The notes beneath the pieces are model-generated. The model was not told the origin of the DNA, searched no databases, and was given only the letters and a program-made list of their open reading frames with translations. The position numbers and the translations under genes are program-made. Positions 44,346-54,455 of a stretch of DNA of 64,000 bases are shown here, piece after piece (the first letter of the stretch is position 1; each line of letters starts with the position of its first letter). This DNA comes from Trebouxia sp. TZW2008 (Eukaryota > Chlorophyta > Trebouxiophyceae > Trebouxiales > Trebouxiaceae), in contig BDIU01000201.1 in NCBI GenBank assembly GCA_002118135.1, forward strand, positions 372,001 to 436,000, in the 5' to 3' direction.

Positions 44346-45293
44346 ATGCAGGAGACCAGCGACACACGCCACTTGCAGCACCTGTCTGCCGAAGACAGAG
44401 CAAAGGCTGATGTCTGTCTCACCGTGTCAGACCAAGACGTGCGTACCGTCTTTCCGGCCCACAGCTCCGTCTTGTCACAACACTTGCCAGTGGTGCGTGA
44501 CCTGCTTGAATCAACAGGTGCCGTCGCAGATGCGTCAAAAGACTCTGCCAAGAATGAGCAGGGCACCAGCCTAGCTATAGTTCCCATGATTGGGCACTCA
44601 GTCAAGGAGGTGCATGCACTCCTGACCGCCGTGTACTTCAGCTATGCCCCAGTCACACTTAAGTCAGTTCAGACCATCAAGCCAGCATGCACAGCTCAGA
44701 CTGCATACAACGCCCTCAACATAGCGCATAAATATGGCGCGGCTGCCCTCCTGTCAAAGCTGGAAATTTTACTGATAACTGAGGTCGAGAGCATCCGCCG
44801 CAGAGTGCCAGCTATGAGGTCATTGTGCTCAGCTTTGCCAGAAGTTGTTTTGTACGCGGCACAAGCGGATGCATGCAGTTTGAGACGTCTTGCAGCCCAC
44901 AGCGAGGCTTGCATCGTCAAGCACTTCGACAGGCTAAGGGACGAGCAACTCTGTGACCGTCTCTCCAGCCGCATTTTGTGCCGGATAGCGAGGGGTGTAG
45001 CGACGTTTCACAAGGCTCAGCTGCAAGCTACACGAGACGACTATGTCACAGCCAATGAAGAACTGGAAAAAAGTTTACTCAGTAGCGTACGCGCGGCAAG
45101 TCATGCTGGCGCTCCTCGACTGCCCTGTCCGAGATGGCCATGCAAAGGTGGCGTAGAGGTCGTGAAAATCAGTAAGAAGCGAAGGGTTCTGAAATGCAGC
45201 AAGGGGCGCTGCTCTTGGCCGGAAAGGAATGATGACTGCGACAGCGAAGACTGCATACAGAGTATCCTGCCGCAACACAGAGGCATATTCTGA
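44346..45293 (+). CDS. BTB/POZ-domain protein, single exon
   Basis: An uninterrupted frame of 315 residues begins M-Q-E-T-S-D. It shows a BTB pattern: D-V-C-L-T-V then V-F-P-A-H-S-S-V-L-S-Q-H-L-P-V-V-R-D-L-L near residues 25-60, and V-K-E-V-H-A-L-L-T-A-V-Y later. A helical BACK-like region (N-A-L-N-I-A-H-K-Y-G-A-A-A-L-L) follows. The C-terminus is basic and Cys-rich (C-P-R-W-P-C-K-G, C-S-K-G-R-C-S-W, D-C-D-S-E-D-C). BTB proteins commonly act as substrate adaptors for cullin-3 ubiquitin ligases; that role is inferred. Being intronless and CpG-rich in its 3' half sets it apart from its neighbours and would fit a retrocopy or a young gene. The ATG follows a cc context; a short upstream exon cannot be excluded. 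Confidence 0.75.
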   Translation: MQETSDTRHLQHLSAEDRAKADVCLTVSDQDVRTVFPAHSSVLSQHLPVVRDLLESTGAVADASKDSAKNEQGTSLAIVPMIGHSVKEVHALLTAVYFSYAPVTLKSVQTIKPACTAQTAYNALNIAHKYGAAALLSKLEILLITEVESIRRRVPAMRSLCSALPEVVLYAAQADACSLRRLAAHSEACIVKHFDRLRDEQLCDRLSSRILCRIARGVATFHKAQLQATRDDYVTANEELEKSLLSSVRAASHAGAPRLPCPRWPCKGGVEVVKISKKRRVLKCSKGRCSWPERNDDCDSEDCIQSILPQHRGIF

Positions 45294-46078
45294 CAACCCC
45301 CTGAGCCTCTCATCAGGTCAACTTGCTAGGCTCAGACAAGTGACCAGCAATTCTCCCTTCAGCCTTGCACGCAACTGCTTAAGGCTTGATTGCCTTTTGC
45401 TTCAGCTTGTCATGTGTTATACATGCAATCGCCTGAACTGCATACATGTGCATTGCTGTTGATGCCAGATTCCTAAAAACAGAAAATGCTATCATTGCTG
45501 TGCAGGCCTCACCTTGGTTCGCAAGTCAAGACCCCAACTTTGATGGGGTGCACGCAGGCTTACCTCAAGCCTTCGGTCATGTCATTGCAACAACACAGAA
45601 AACGCTGGCTACCCATTGTTCCTGTTGTGATGCCGTAAACATTTGCAAGAGGAACGTGGCCCTTTGTCAGCTTGCCAGCAGCTTCAGAATAGACTTGTTG
45701 CAAAGCAGACACTACACCTACACACACCTTGCATACAAACAAATTGATAATGGCTGATTCAGTTGAGAGAATGCTATGTTGTGAGGATGTTGCACTGCCT
45801 GTTATCCTCTTCCATCGAGCCATGACAACCTGTAGCTAAGCACATGCAGTTCATTGCAAGCCAACAAGGCAACACCTGTCATTGTATTGCAAATCCTGTC
45901 TTGTCTTGCTGCACCCTTGCAATGCGCATATATATGCTCCATCAAGACAGCCTAACAAGGATGATCCTTTGCGCATTTGAGTGAACGCCACTGCAGCTTG
46001 ACTTTTGCGGGGCCTTTGATCAACAACAATGCCGAGCTTCAAGTTTGCCTTGGGTGGCCTTTACATTGACACTCAACT
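45294..46078. other. Convergent intergenic region
   Basis: This lies between the 3' ends of the BTB gene and the NFXL1 gene. Short open frames on both strands show no recognisable protein. No repeat or RNA gene was seen. Confidence 0.55.
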
Positions 46079-49000
46079 TTATAACATGCGCCAAAAGGTC
46101 ACAAAGGCCGCAATCGCAAAGGCAACTGCAAGCACTCCTTGAAGGCTTCTGCACAGTAGCAACCACCTGCAGCAACACTGATCCCTTCAGGACGGGACAC
46201 ACATTACGCTGTTGTAAGCACAAGCATTCATAGCCAAACCCAGACAGTGCAAATCCGCAAGAAATTCAGCTGTCACTGCCATGCATCTGTAGTCCCTGCT
46301 AGCAACATGAAGTGCAGCTGCACAGTGTGGGAGGCTGCATGTAGTCATCTGGTATGATGACAAGATGTGGCAACTCTTACCGCCGTTGTTGCTTAGCCTG
46401 CTGTTGCTGCTGCAGCTCCTGCTGCTGTTGCAAAGCAGCCCTTTCAGCCCGATTGCGCCTGCGCAGGCCCTTGTCTGCCCCTGAGTCTGTCACTGTTGCA
46501 GATGATGCAACAGATCTGCCATGCTCAGGCGTAGGCACGACTGCCTCAGGTGTGTCCTTAGCACTTGGATCATCTGCTTCTGGCTTCTTGCCCTGCATCC
46601 AGCATGATACCAACCTGAACCAGAGCATGGCTAGAGTGTGTGCTCTGCATCCAGTATGATACCAAGCTGAACCAGAACATGGCTAGAATGTGAGCTCTGT
46701 GCCATTAGAATGATGGACTCAAATGCAGTGCAATGGAAGGTATCCTTGATGTTCAGGAAACATGTCAGGCACAATCATTTCATGGACCTGTAGCATCAGA
46801 ACGAAGCTGGTCTGCTCACATAGCATGTCATCTATAGCAGTCCTGAATGCAAAATTTGCTGCTTCATCACAGCTGCTATGGCTCATTATGAGCTCACTTG
46901 ACTGACATGACTCCTCCATGCAACAAGGGAGAAAACAATGTGTGAACTCAATCCTTGCCTTGGCCTCCTTGCAAGCTTGGTCACATGGCAGCAAACGCAA
47001 AGGGGTGGCGTCAGTGTAGCTGTCAATGCCCTCACTTGCCTTCAGCTTTTGCTGCACCTGTAAGCAATGGAAGCTTGCTGCAAATGCATGGCGGTTGTCG
47101 CAACAAAGCACTTGTGTACGGTGTGCACAGCCCTGTCGCGCTCACAGCTGTACACCAGCAAGCTTTGGCTGGACATGCGATCGCTGCACATCACATGTAT
47201 TGTAAGAGTGTGTGTTCACCGTCAAAGTGCAAAACAGAGAAAGCCTTGCAGTCAGACCTGTACGCGATGCCTTGCACAATGTATAAAGACAGGGTCAAAA
47301 ACATTAGGATAATCTGAGGCTGCAAGTGATGGATGCTGAACTTCAGATTCGCTTGCGCAAAGAACCTCAAGCTCTCCCCCAGGTATTGCAGCTGAAACAA
47401 TGCACATACACATACTGGAGTCTTGACTGGCAACTCATCCGTGGACAACAAGCCTGTGTCAACGCACAATTGCTCCTTCTTGCCACCATGTAACATGTCA
47501 ATCCGAGGCCCATCTTCTGTCATGCATTGTCAAGGGTGCATTTGCCACCAACAGTTGATGCACAGCAAAACTGACCTGATGGCATGGCATCTTTGTTTTG
47601 CGGCGGCGGCAAGCGCAGCGCACTGTCACCTCCTCTTCACAGCCCTTGCCGCTGGCAGCGGAGCAGGGCCCTTGGTGGCAAGAGGCCTGGCACACATGGG
47701 GGCACTTGGGCAAGGCCTTGTGACAGGGCTTGCCACAGCACAGCAGCTCGACCCTGTCTGCTGTGGATGCCTGCACGCAGCAGAATGACGTCAAAGCATT
47801 TGTTGCTGATGCTAATTGGGAGGCAGGAGGGGTGGCACACATGTATGCGCTTGAGCAAGGCCTTGTGGCAGGGCTTGCTACAGCACAACAGCTCAATGCT
47901 GTCTGCTGTGATTGCCTGCAGGCAGCATGTATCAAATTGTGATAAGCTTCAGGTGGGCATCTGCAAATGTAGCTCAGACATGCTGTCCAGTCTGTGGACC
48001 TTGCTTCAAGCTTTCTTGAGCTTGCAGAATATCCTGTCAGTGTAAAGTCTGCCAATACTGTACAGGGGCATAGCCTACCTAAGCCTGGCAAGAAAGGCAA
48101 AGCCTGAGGCTGTATGACGCACAAGTCATGCAGAGCCATGTGATAGGTGGCAGTGATCAAGCAAGCTTCCTCTGCAATGTGTAAATGTCACCTGCTGTAG
48201 CTGATTGCACTGCACATATACATGCAAGCAGCCACATTGAGCAGGCCATGACAGTCAACGGTGTCCAGACGTCACCTGATGCAGCTGCTTGCACGGCATA
48301 GATACATGCGAGCAGCCAGAAGGCCATGACAGCCAACAGTGTCCAGACGTCCATCTGCTGCAGCTGCTTGCACGGCATAGATACCAGGGAGCGGCCACAA
48401 TTCTTGAACATGACAGCCAATGATGTCAGAGTTTCACCTGCTGCTGCTGATTGCAATGCACAGATACAAAAAAGCGATCACAACTCTTGGTCGTGACAGC
48501 CAATGATGTCAATTTTCACCTGCTGCAGCTACTTGCACTGCACAGATACAAGGGAGCGGCCCCAAAACTTGGCCATGACAGCCAATGATATCAGAATTTC
48601 ACCTGCTGCAGCTGATTGCACTGCACAGGTACATGCAAGCAGCCACATTGAGCAGGCAATGACAGTCAGAAGGGTCAGCATGTGAAGTGCTGCAGCTCAT
48701 TGCATTGCACACATGCAAGGCAGCATCAGAAGGTCACCTGCTGTAGCTGATTGCACTGCACAGATACAAGGGAGCGGCCACAACGGCAAGCCTCCTGCCT
48801 CTCCTGTGTGCATGCAGGGCAAGGCCCTGGATGGCAGGGCTGAGGGCAGGCATGCTCACAGCCCCTAGGTTTCTGGCAAGGCTGCGTGCATTGCTCACAG
48901 GACGCTGTCTTGTCTTTGCCATCACCTGTACCGCCAGGCACTGATCTCTGATATATTGAGCTGCACACAAGCTCAACAAGAGAATGCGCAAACAGGCTTA

Positions 49001-52000
49001 GCTCAAGTATGTTCAACAGCCTCCACACAGGCGCAGTCAAAGTTGATGGAAGCTTGCAAGGACAACAGCAGATGCTAAAGCAACATACTAAACATCATTT
49101 GACATTGAATGATTCAGTTCTATTGCGCTGTGCTGCCCTAGTGCATGCACCTCTCCGCATCTTTGAACACCAAACTGAGCACCCAACACTGCGGCGTGCT
49201 CGTTGCGCAGTACTGACGTGCAGCAACCATCAAGGCCACGATGTGAATACACATGCAAAGACTCAGAAACTTTGCCCACTCCAGCTGAGTGTACAGCATG
49301 CTGTACGTCGGCAGCAACAATGCAATATGCATTCAAATGAGAAGTGCAACTGAACTATAATGATTGTGTGCACACGCCTGCCTTTCATTGCTAGTGCATC
49401 AGTGTGTGCTTGCCTGGAAGGGCATGACAAGTTTTGCTACAAGTATGGTTGCCACAAGACAGGGGCTGTCCACAAGCACCCCCACAGCTGAAGGGGGCTG
49501 CTTTACAGCAGGGCAGGGGCTGAGTGTTGTGGCCCCCCAAACATGTAGTGGATATGGGGGCCTGACAAGAGGGGCATTCTGTCAGAAAGCCTTCCTGTCC
49601 CTTCACAACTGCTTCTGCCACCTGCAGACAGGGCAGAGATCTCTTGTCACCTGTGCTGGCTGTCATGAAAAAGGATTTCCTTAGCAAAGTGATGTTGACT
49701 TGTAACCCACTGACAGACATATGGCATGTGTCGACATAGACATGGCATATGGCATATGGCATATGACATTGCAATTTCTGACTCTGATGAATACATAGAC
49801 GTTGACACTGTGTGGCGCATGTACCAGCCTTCTTGACTGGCAAAAGCATGTGAAATTCTTTTGCTTCTTGCCACCTGGGCAGAAGAAGACAAGCCAGTGG
49901 TGTCTTCCTGAGCAGACCCATTCTCCAACAGGTGTGTAGCTGTAAAAGTAGCAGAGACTGGGGGTTTGGGAGGGGTGAAGGGAGGGATGGCGGGGGGCGA
50001 TTTGTCATGGCAGCTGGCTGCAGAACAGGCGTGGCCACAGGGCAAGGGAGTGCCACAAAACTGGCTGCAAGGCGGACAGGGACCCCAATGACACCTGCAC
50101 TCACTCACAACCCCACATCAGCTACATGACAACATCTGCATTGACACCTTGACCACAGGCAATCTAGGCTGTTTGACAATAGTACACATCTGCACCAAAG
50201 ACAAGTCATAGTGTATGTCATCAACTAGCTGACATGAGGGTGTCAGCTGGCCACAGGGCTAGCGAATGCCACAGAAGTGTGTGCAAGGCAGACAGGCGCC
50301 CCCAATGACACCTGCAATGCACACCTGCAAGTTTGTGGCATACGCAGTGACTTGTCTAACCATGCTGATTGAAGATGTATTGCCGATGGTCTGTAGCCGT
50401 GATGCAAACAACTTGCTGATTGTGGAACAAAGTGAGCCTGAGTCTGTGCTGCAGAGCCTTACTGCTCAAGCATGATCCTGCGAACAGACATATCAACCCA
50501 GATTTGTGCACATTGCCCTTGATCTTGCAGATGCAGCAATCACGTCAGACCCGCACCTGTGAGGCGGTCTTGAGTCTGCATGCCTGCAAGTGGGCGGCAC
50601 AGGGCACATTTCGTGGCACTTAGGGGCAACAGCTTTGCCCTCAGACCCACACGGCAGCTTTGAGCTGGTAGAGTCAAAGACACAAAAGACAGTTGCAGTC
50701 ATGACAACACGAAGGCTTTGTGTTCAGTACCTGTGAGGCGGTCTCGCATCTGCATGCCTGCAAGTGGGCCGCACAGGGCACATTTGCTGGCACTTAGGGG
50801 CAACAGCTTTGCCCTCAGAACCACAGGGCAGCTTATAGCTGGTATGGCCACAGGCACAGGAGACAGTAGCAGTGAGAGGGCAGGGCAGGCAGGGGCCACT
50901 GTGGCAAGGGGCAGGACACTTGTGGTTGCCGCAACGCAACCTTCTGCCGCATGGCAGATCACATGGGGGACAGTCACCGTCACAGCAGCGGCGGCGGCAC
51001 TGGTGACGGCCACAGGCCTTCATGTTGCTGCACTTCTTCTCACACCTGCACCACATTTAACTGATGAGTTGTGGTTGTTCAGAAAACATGACTTTAGCAT
51101 TAATTGCAACCACAGGCCTTGGACTAGGTCTCATGGGGGCCAGTCACCGTCACAGCAGCGACGATGGCATGGTGACTGCACAGGCCTTCATGTTGCAGCA
51201 CTTCTTCTCACACCTGCAAAAAATGCTGCTTTTTCAAACACAGACCCCAAATTCAAACAAAAGTAGTAAACAACATGTTTGATGGATTTGCTTTGCAACA
51301 TCTACATGCATTCAATGCTGCAAGTCCCAGTCATAAATCTTTACAGCATTACATCCATCAACAAGCCACAATTGCAATACAATCAGAACCCCTGTCAATA
51401 CATTGCATACACAGTGTCACAACAGCGAGCGCAAATCTGCTACATTGCTGCAGCACAGACTCCAGCAGCTATGCATCCAAGCATCACAGCAGGCATTGGA
51501 CGCTGACCAACGCAGTCCCCTGCTTCAGTCTGCACCTAGCAGGGTAATAGCCGCTTCATGTTCAATTAGCAAAATTCGCATTACACATGACCTGAGGGTC
51601 TCATGACACTGCACCACTTTGTGAGTTTTGCCGCAGGCGCATTCCTTGTCAACCAGGACTCTGCAGACGGTGCTGCAAGGAATGTGGTGCAACACAGCAG
51701 TCATGAAGAGAGAATTCCATGGCATAGAGTTGCAGCTGCGGTAGCCCCAGAACCAATAACAAGCAAAGGATGGTGCATTACCTGAGGGTCTCATGGCACT
51801 GCACCACTTTGTGGGTTTTGCCGCAGGCACATTCCTTGTCTACCAGGGCTCTGCAGACGGTGGTGCAGGGGCCATGGTGACAACGCTCTGCACAGTGGTG
51901 GCGGCCACAGGGTAGCAGCTTGTCACAAGTGGCGCCGCAAGGGGCGGCTTCCTCATCACATGTCAGGTTTTCATACGCCACCTACAACATAGACATGCAG

Positions 52001-53797
52001 CTTCTCTGAGTGCACCCATGCCATAGACATGCAGCTGATGTAAGCCACACAGCTGCTCAACCGCAAGTGTGTCACATTGTTTGATTGCATGTGCAAAACA
52101 CTATGTGCAAAATGTTTTGTGAAATTCAAAGCAGTCAATGCACATAGAGACAGACAGGGAAGATGCCATATGTGCAGGGTAGATAACAGCCCTCCTCAAG
52201 ATGCTCAAGCTCGTACAGACTGTATAAATTGTGGCTAGCAGGGCAGCACACCTTCCCACAAGGGCAAAGCCTGGGCCCTTCCATGGGGCACCCCTCACAC
52301 AGGCCCCCATGACACACCCTCTCACACCTGTGCCTTCCACACGGCAGCGCCTTGCCACAGACGCGGTCACAATGAAAGTCGCGCTGACTGCAAGGCAGAG
52401 TCTGGGTCTCTGCCCCACACTGACAGCTGACTGTGGCTGAGAGGGTACAGGCTGGGCAATTGCCTGTGTGACACTTGTGGGGGCATCTGTGTCCACAGGG
52501 TAAGCGCTTGCCACACAGCTTGCCACAGGAGAAGCTAGACTGGCTGCATCGCACTGGCTTGCTGAGTTTGCCACAGTGGCAGGCAGACACAATCTGCAGG
52601 CACCCAAAGCATGTGTGTCGGGGTCGGAGAATTGTTCATGGAGCCATTGTGTTAGAGAGATGTGCGCATATGCCTGTATGGCACTTTTTGAGCGCATCTG
52701 TGACTGCATGGCAAGCGCTTGCCACACAGCTTGCCACAGCAGCTGATTGACTGATGCCAAACATATTGTGCTGTGTTTGCAGTAAGCTAACAGTCAGGCT
52801 GAGGAAGAGCATATACCTGTCTCGGACAAGGCGGGCAAGGGCCAGGATGGCATAACAGCACACATGTGTGCCCACATCCAGATGCCAACTCCTTGCCACA
52901 GATGTCACCACAGGTGTGGGGGGCTAGCCAGGGGTCCACAGGGGGATCTTGCTGCTTGCCACAGAAACAGCGGTACTCTGTTGGAACCTCTGATGCCTCA
53001 TAAGCTTTACGACACTTTGGGCAAGCCCAAGAAGCTTGTTGAGGTTTGCTATCCCTGCAGAGGTTAGAGAAGTGTTTGTGACATGCCGTCATGTGACTTG
53101 TGTGCAGCTGGTCTGCAGGCCATGCATACAAGCTGTTGTAGTTGCTCATGTGGTTGTTTTCGATAAAGCTCAACTGCAGATGCCGCTACACTAGAACTAA
53201 GTCTAAAGTGCAAAAACTGCTGATGCTGATGGGTCCCATGCTGAGTACCCGTACATTGAAAAATTGCAGAACAAGTGCAAGCAGCAAACCTGTATGTGCA
53301 CAGGCAATGGCCTGCTACCCACATACCTGCTGCTGTCTACTGAGGCCTTGTAAGCATTAGCTGCAATCTGCTGACGGCTCCAGGCTTGCACACAAAGCAG
53401 GTGCAGCACGCAGCAGCAGCCTCGTGAGCAATGCCAGATCGCATCGTCACTGCCCATGGTGTCCAGACATATGAGGCATACTGCAGCACTGCTCTGAGCG
53501 CTGTCGAGCTGCTCCCGCAAACGCTGAAACGTGTCTGTGAAGTCGTTGCTAGTGCTGTCTGGAGCATCATCTGCAGGACAACTGCAGCACAATGTATCAT
53601 CTTGATGGGGCAAATGCAGGCAGACGTCCAGCGTTGCATAACATGCGCTATTGTCTAAACGTATGCATGTACCGGCAACCAATAGTCCTTCAGGTGCAGC
53701 AAAGCTGACCTGCAAATTCAACAGCATAGTTGCTGAGTATGCGAGCAGCATAAGAAGGAAGAGGCGTCTTGGGATGAGACGCTGGGACAGCAGGCAT
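46079..53797 (-). CDS. NFXL1: NF-X1-type zinc-finger protein with C-terminal membrane anchor (NFXL1-like)
   Basis: Thirteen exons close in phase to 878 residues: 53797-53710, 53570-53327, 53054-52817, 52593-52252, 51981-51782, 51045-50731, 50094-49875, 49621-49414, 48925-48738, 47770-47576, 47057-46959, 46592-46381 and 46166-46079. Order: RING/PHD-like [28 protein letters not shown], then about ten NF-X1 fingers of the type C-G-H-x-C-x-x-x-C-H-x-G-P-C. Then come [11 protein letters not shown], a Gln-rich coiled segment and a final helix [12 protein letters not shown]. Architecture and length match animal NFXL1. The RING-like region suggests ubiquitin-ligase activity and the tail anchors the protein in a membrane; both are inference. 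Introns after 49414 and 46959 have GC donors. Almost every intron contains copies of an adjacent exon end. Confidence 0.94.
46590..46700 (-). repeat. 52-bp duplication at the acceptor of NFXL1 exon 12
   Basis: The block spanning the acceptor and preceding polypyrimidine side (ctgcatccagcatgatacca on the plus strand) is repeated 52 bp away with few changes. Both copies keep the ctgcat acceptor context; only the one at 46592 leads into the open frame. Confidence 0.8.
47695..47940 (-). repeat. Duplicated start of NFXL1 exon 10
   Basis: The acceptor end of exon 47770-47576 (ctgcag then GCATCCACAGCAGACAGG) has a diverged copy at about 47845-47935 in the upstream intron. The copy keeps the Cys-rich C-C-x-x-x-x-C-x-K-A-L composition in broken frames. 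Confidence 0.75.
48180..48775 (-). repeat. Eight-copy, about 82-bp minisatellite built on a splice donor
   Basis: The 3' end of NFXL1 exon 9 (Q-C-N-Q-L-Q-Q, then gtgacc) is followed downstream by seven further copies. The conserved CAG-gt junctions fall near 48189, 48273, 48352, 48435, 48517, 48600 and a shorter copy near 48684, next to the genuine one at 48737. Each unit contains the exon end (TGCAGTGCAATCAGCTGCAG) and part of the intron (a tgtcatggc-type core). At least six of the eight keep a CAG-GTGA donor. Confidence 0.9.
50235..50320 (-). repeat. Decayed copy of NFXL1 exon 7 start
   Basis: The segment matches the acceptor and first codons of exon 50094-49875 (gtgtcattgggg then the [10 protein letters not shown] region). 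It lies in the upstream intron with substitutions that break the frame. Confidence 0.7.
50530..50650 (-). repeat. Decayed copy of NFXL1 exon 6 end
   Basis: Downstream of exon 51045-50731 a copy reads [17 protein letters not shown] and [13 protein letters not shown], with a donor-like gt. It is still open over about 45 codons but has no partner acceptor in frame that I could see. Confidence 0.8.
51100..51220 (-). repeat. Decayed copy of NFXL1 exon 6 start
   Basis: Upstream of exon 51045-50731, the acceptor and first codons (cctgcag then gtgtgagaagaagtgc) are repeated about 150 bp away with a short deletion. Exon 6 is therefore flanked by relics of its own two ends. Confidence 0.8.
51590..51880 (-). 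repeat. NFXL1 exon 5 end and its copy
   Basis: The last part of exon 51981-51782 ([20 protein letters not shown]) recurs about 190 bp downstream at 51591-51690 almost unchanged. The Cys/His ligands are still encoded, so this copy is recent. Confidence 0.85.
52670..52748 (-). repeat. Decayed copy of part of NFXL1 exon 4
   Basis: The plus-strand stretch gcaagcgcttgccacacagc, with flanks, matches the exon 4 region that encodes [13 protein letters not shown]. It sits in the intron just upstream of that exon, with a broken frame. Confidence 0.75.
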
Positions 53798-53814
53798 TGT
53801 GGCAGAAATGACTG

Positions 53815-54220
53815 TCAATGCTTGTCTGTTTTGCTGGCAGGGGGGCTGAATCCTTTCTCTGGAGCAGCAGGTGCAGTGGCCGGCAGTGTGATTGGCTCGG
53901 AAGCAGCTGGCTTAGAGGTTGGAATGCTCTGCAGGCATCAAAGTTTACTATACACCTGCCAACAAGGCGCTTCGGACGTGTTGATCAGACCAAACCGGCC
54001 AGCGCGTCGCCAGCTGGATCTAAAAGCTTGAGTCATATCAAGATTATGCAAAGTGTTGTGCAGGATGCAAACGATGCATCCCGCTCAATTGCAACAGAGC
54101 TCCGAAATCAAAGAGGGCAGGTTAGGTCACCAAGTCCGGTTTGTAGATGTTGTGCACGATCGCTGCTCCCGTCAAGGCTGACACGATCGCAACTCCATAT
54201 GCCTTAAGCCACTGGTTCAT
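53815..54220 (-). CDS. UQCC6: UQCC6/BRAWNIN-like small mitochondrial protein (DUF4516 type)
   Basis: Two exons, 54220-54131 and 53928-53815, join in phase (donor gtgacc, acceptor cctgcag) to 67 residues. The start is M-N-Q-W-L-K-A-Y-G-V-A, followed by the helix G-V-A-I-V-S-A-L-T-G-A-A-I-V-H, then N-I-Y-K-P-D-L-S-I-P and a Pro/Ala-rich tail. The family signature is a short N-terminal helix, a G-A-x-x-V-H turn and a Y-x-P-D-L-T-I-P motif; animal members are about 70 residues. They sit in the inner mitochondrial membrane and help assemble respiratory complex III. Reading through the intron instead would stop after V-T. The stop codon lies 17 nt before the NFXL1 ATG on the same strand, which suggests a shared transcript. 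Identification rests on motif and size only. Confidence 0.62.
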
Positions 54221-54455
54221 ATCCGCTGCTGAGTTGCGCTGCTCAAAGTCTTCTGTACATGACGAACGCTGCGAAAGTGCAAATATGAGAAGATGAAACG
54301 GCAATGAAGCTGCAAGACACCTCAGATGCGCAAGCTTGCTTGCCTTGCAATTGCTGCGCAGGTTTATGCACAGGTGACACAGCCTCGGCACCCATCCTGT
54401 TGAACTTGCTAGGCCTGATTGCTCTTCTCATTGCCTGTGCGAACCTGCTCACTTA
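54221..54455. promoter_or_regulatory. Divergent 5' region of the UQCC6-like and DnaJ genes
   Basis: About 235 bp separate two head-to-head start codons. A minus-strand open leader (M-R-R-A-I-R-P-S) ends at a gt donor near 54326 and may be 5' UTR or an upstream ORF of the UQCC6-like gene. No clear core element was identified. Confidence 0.4.

Noticed and set aside
48180..48775. Regular repeats resembling a CRISPR array
   Set aside because: Units are about 82 bp without distinct spacers and are copies of an exon end plus intron; the setting is eukaryotic.
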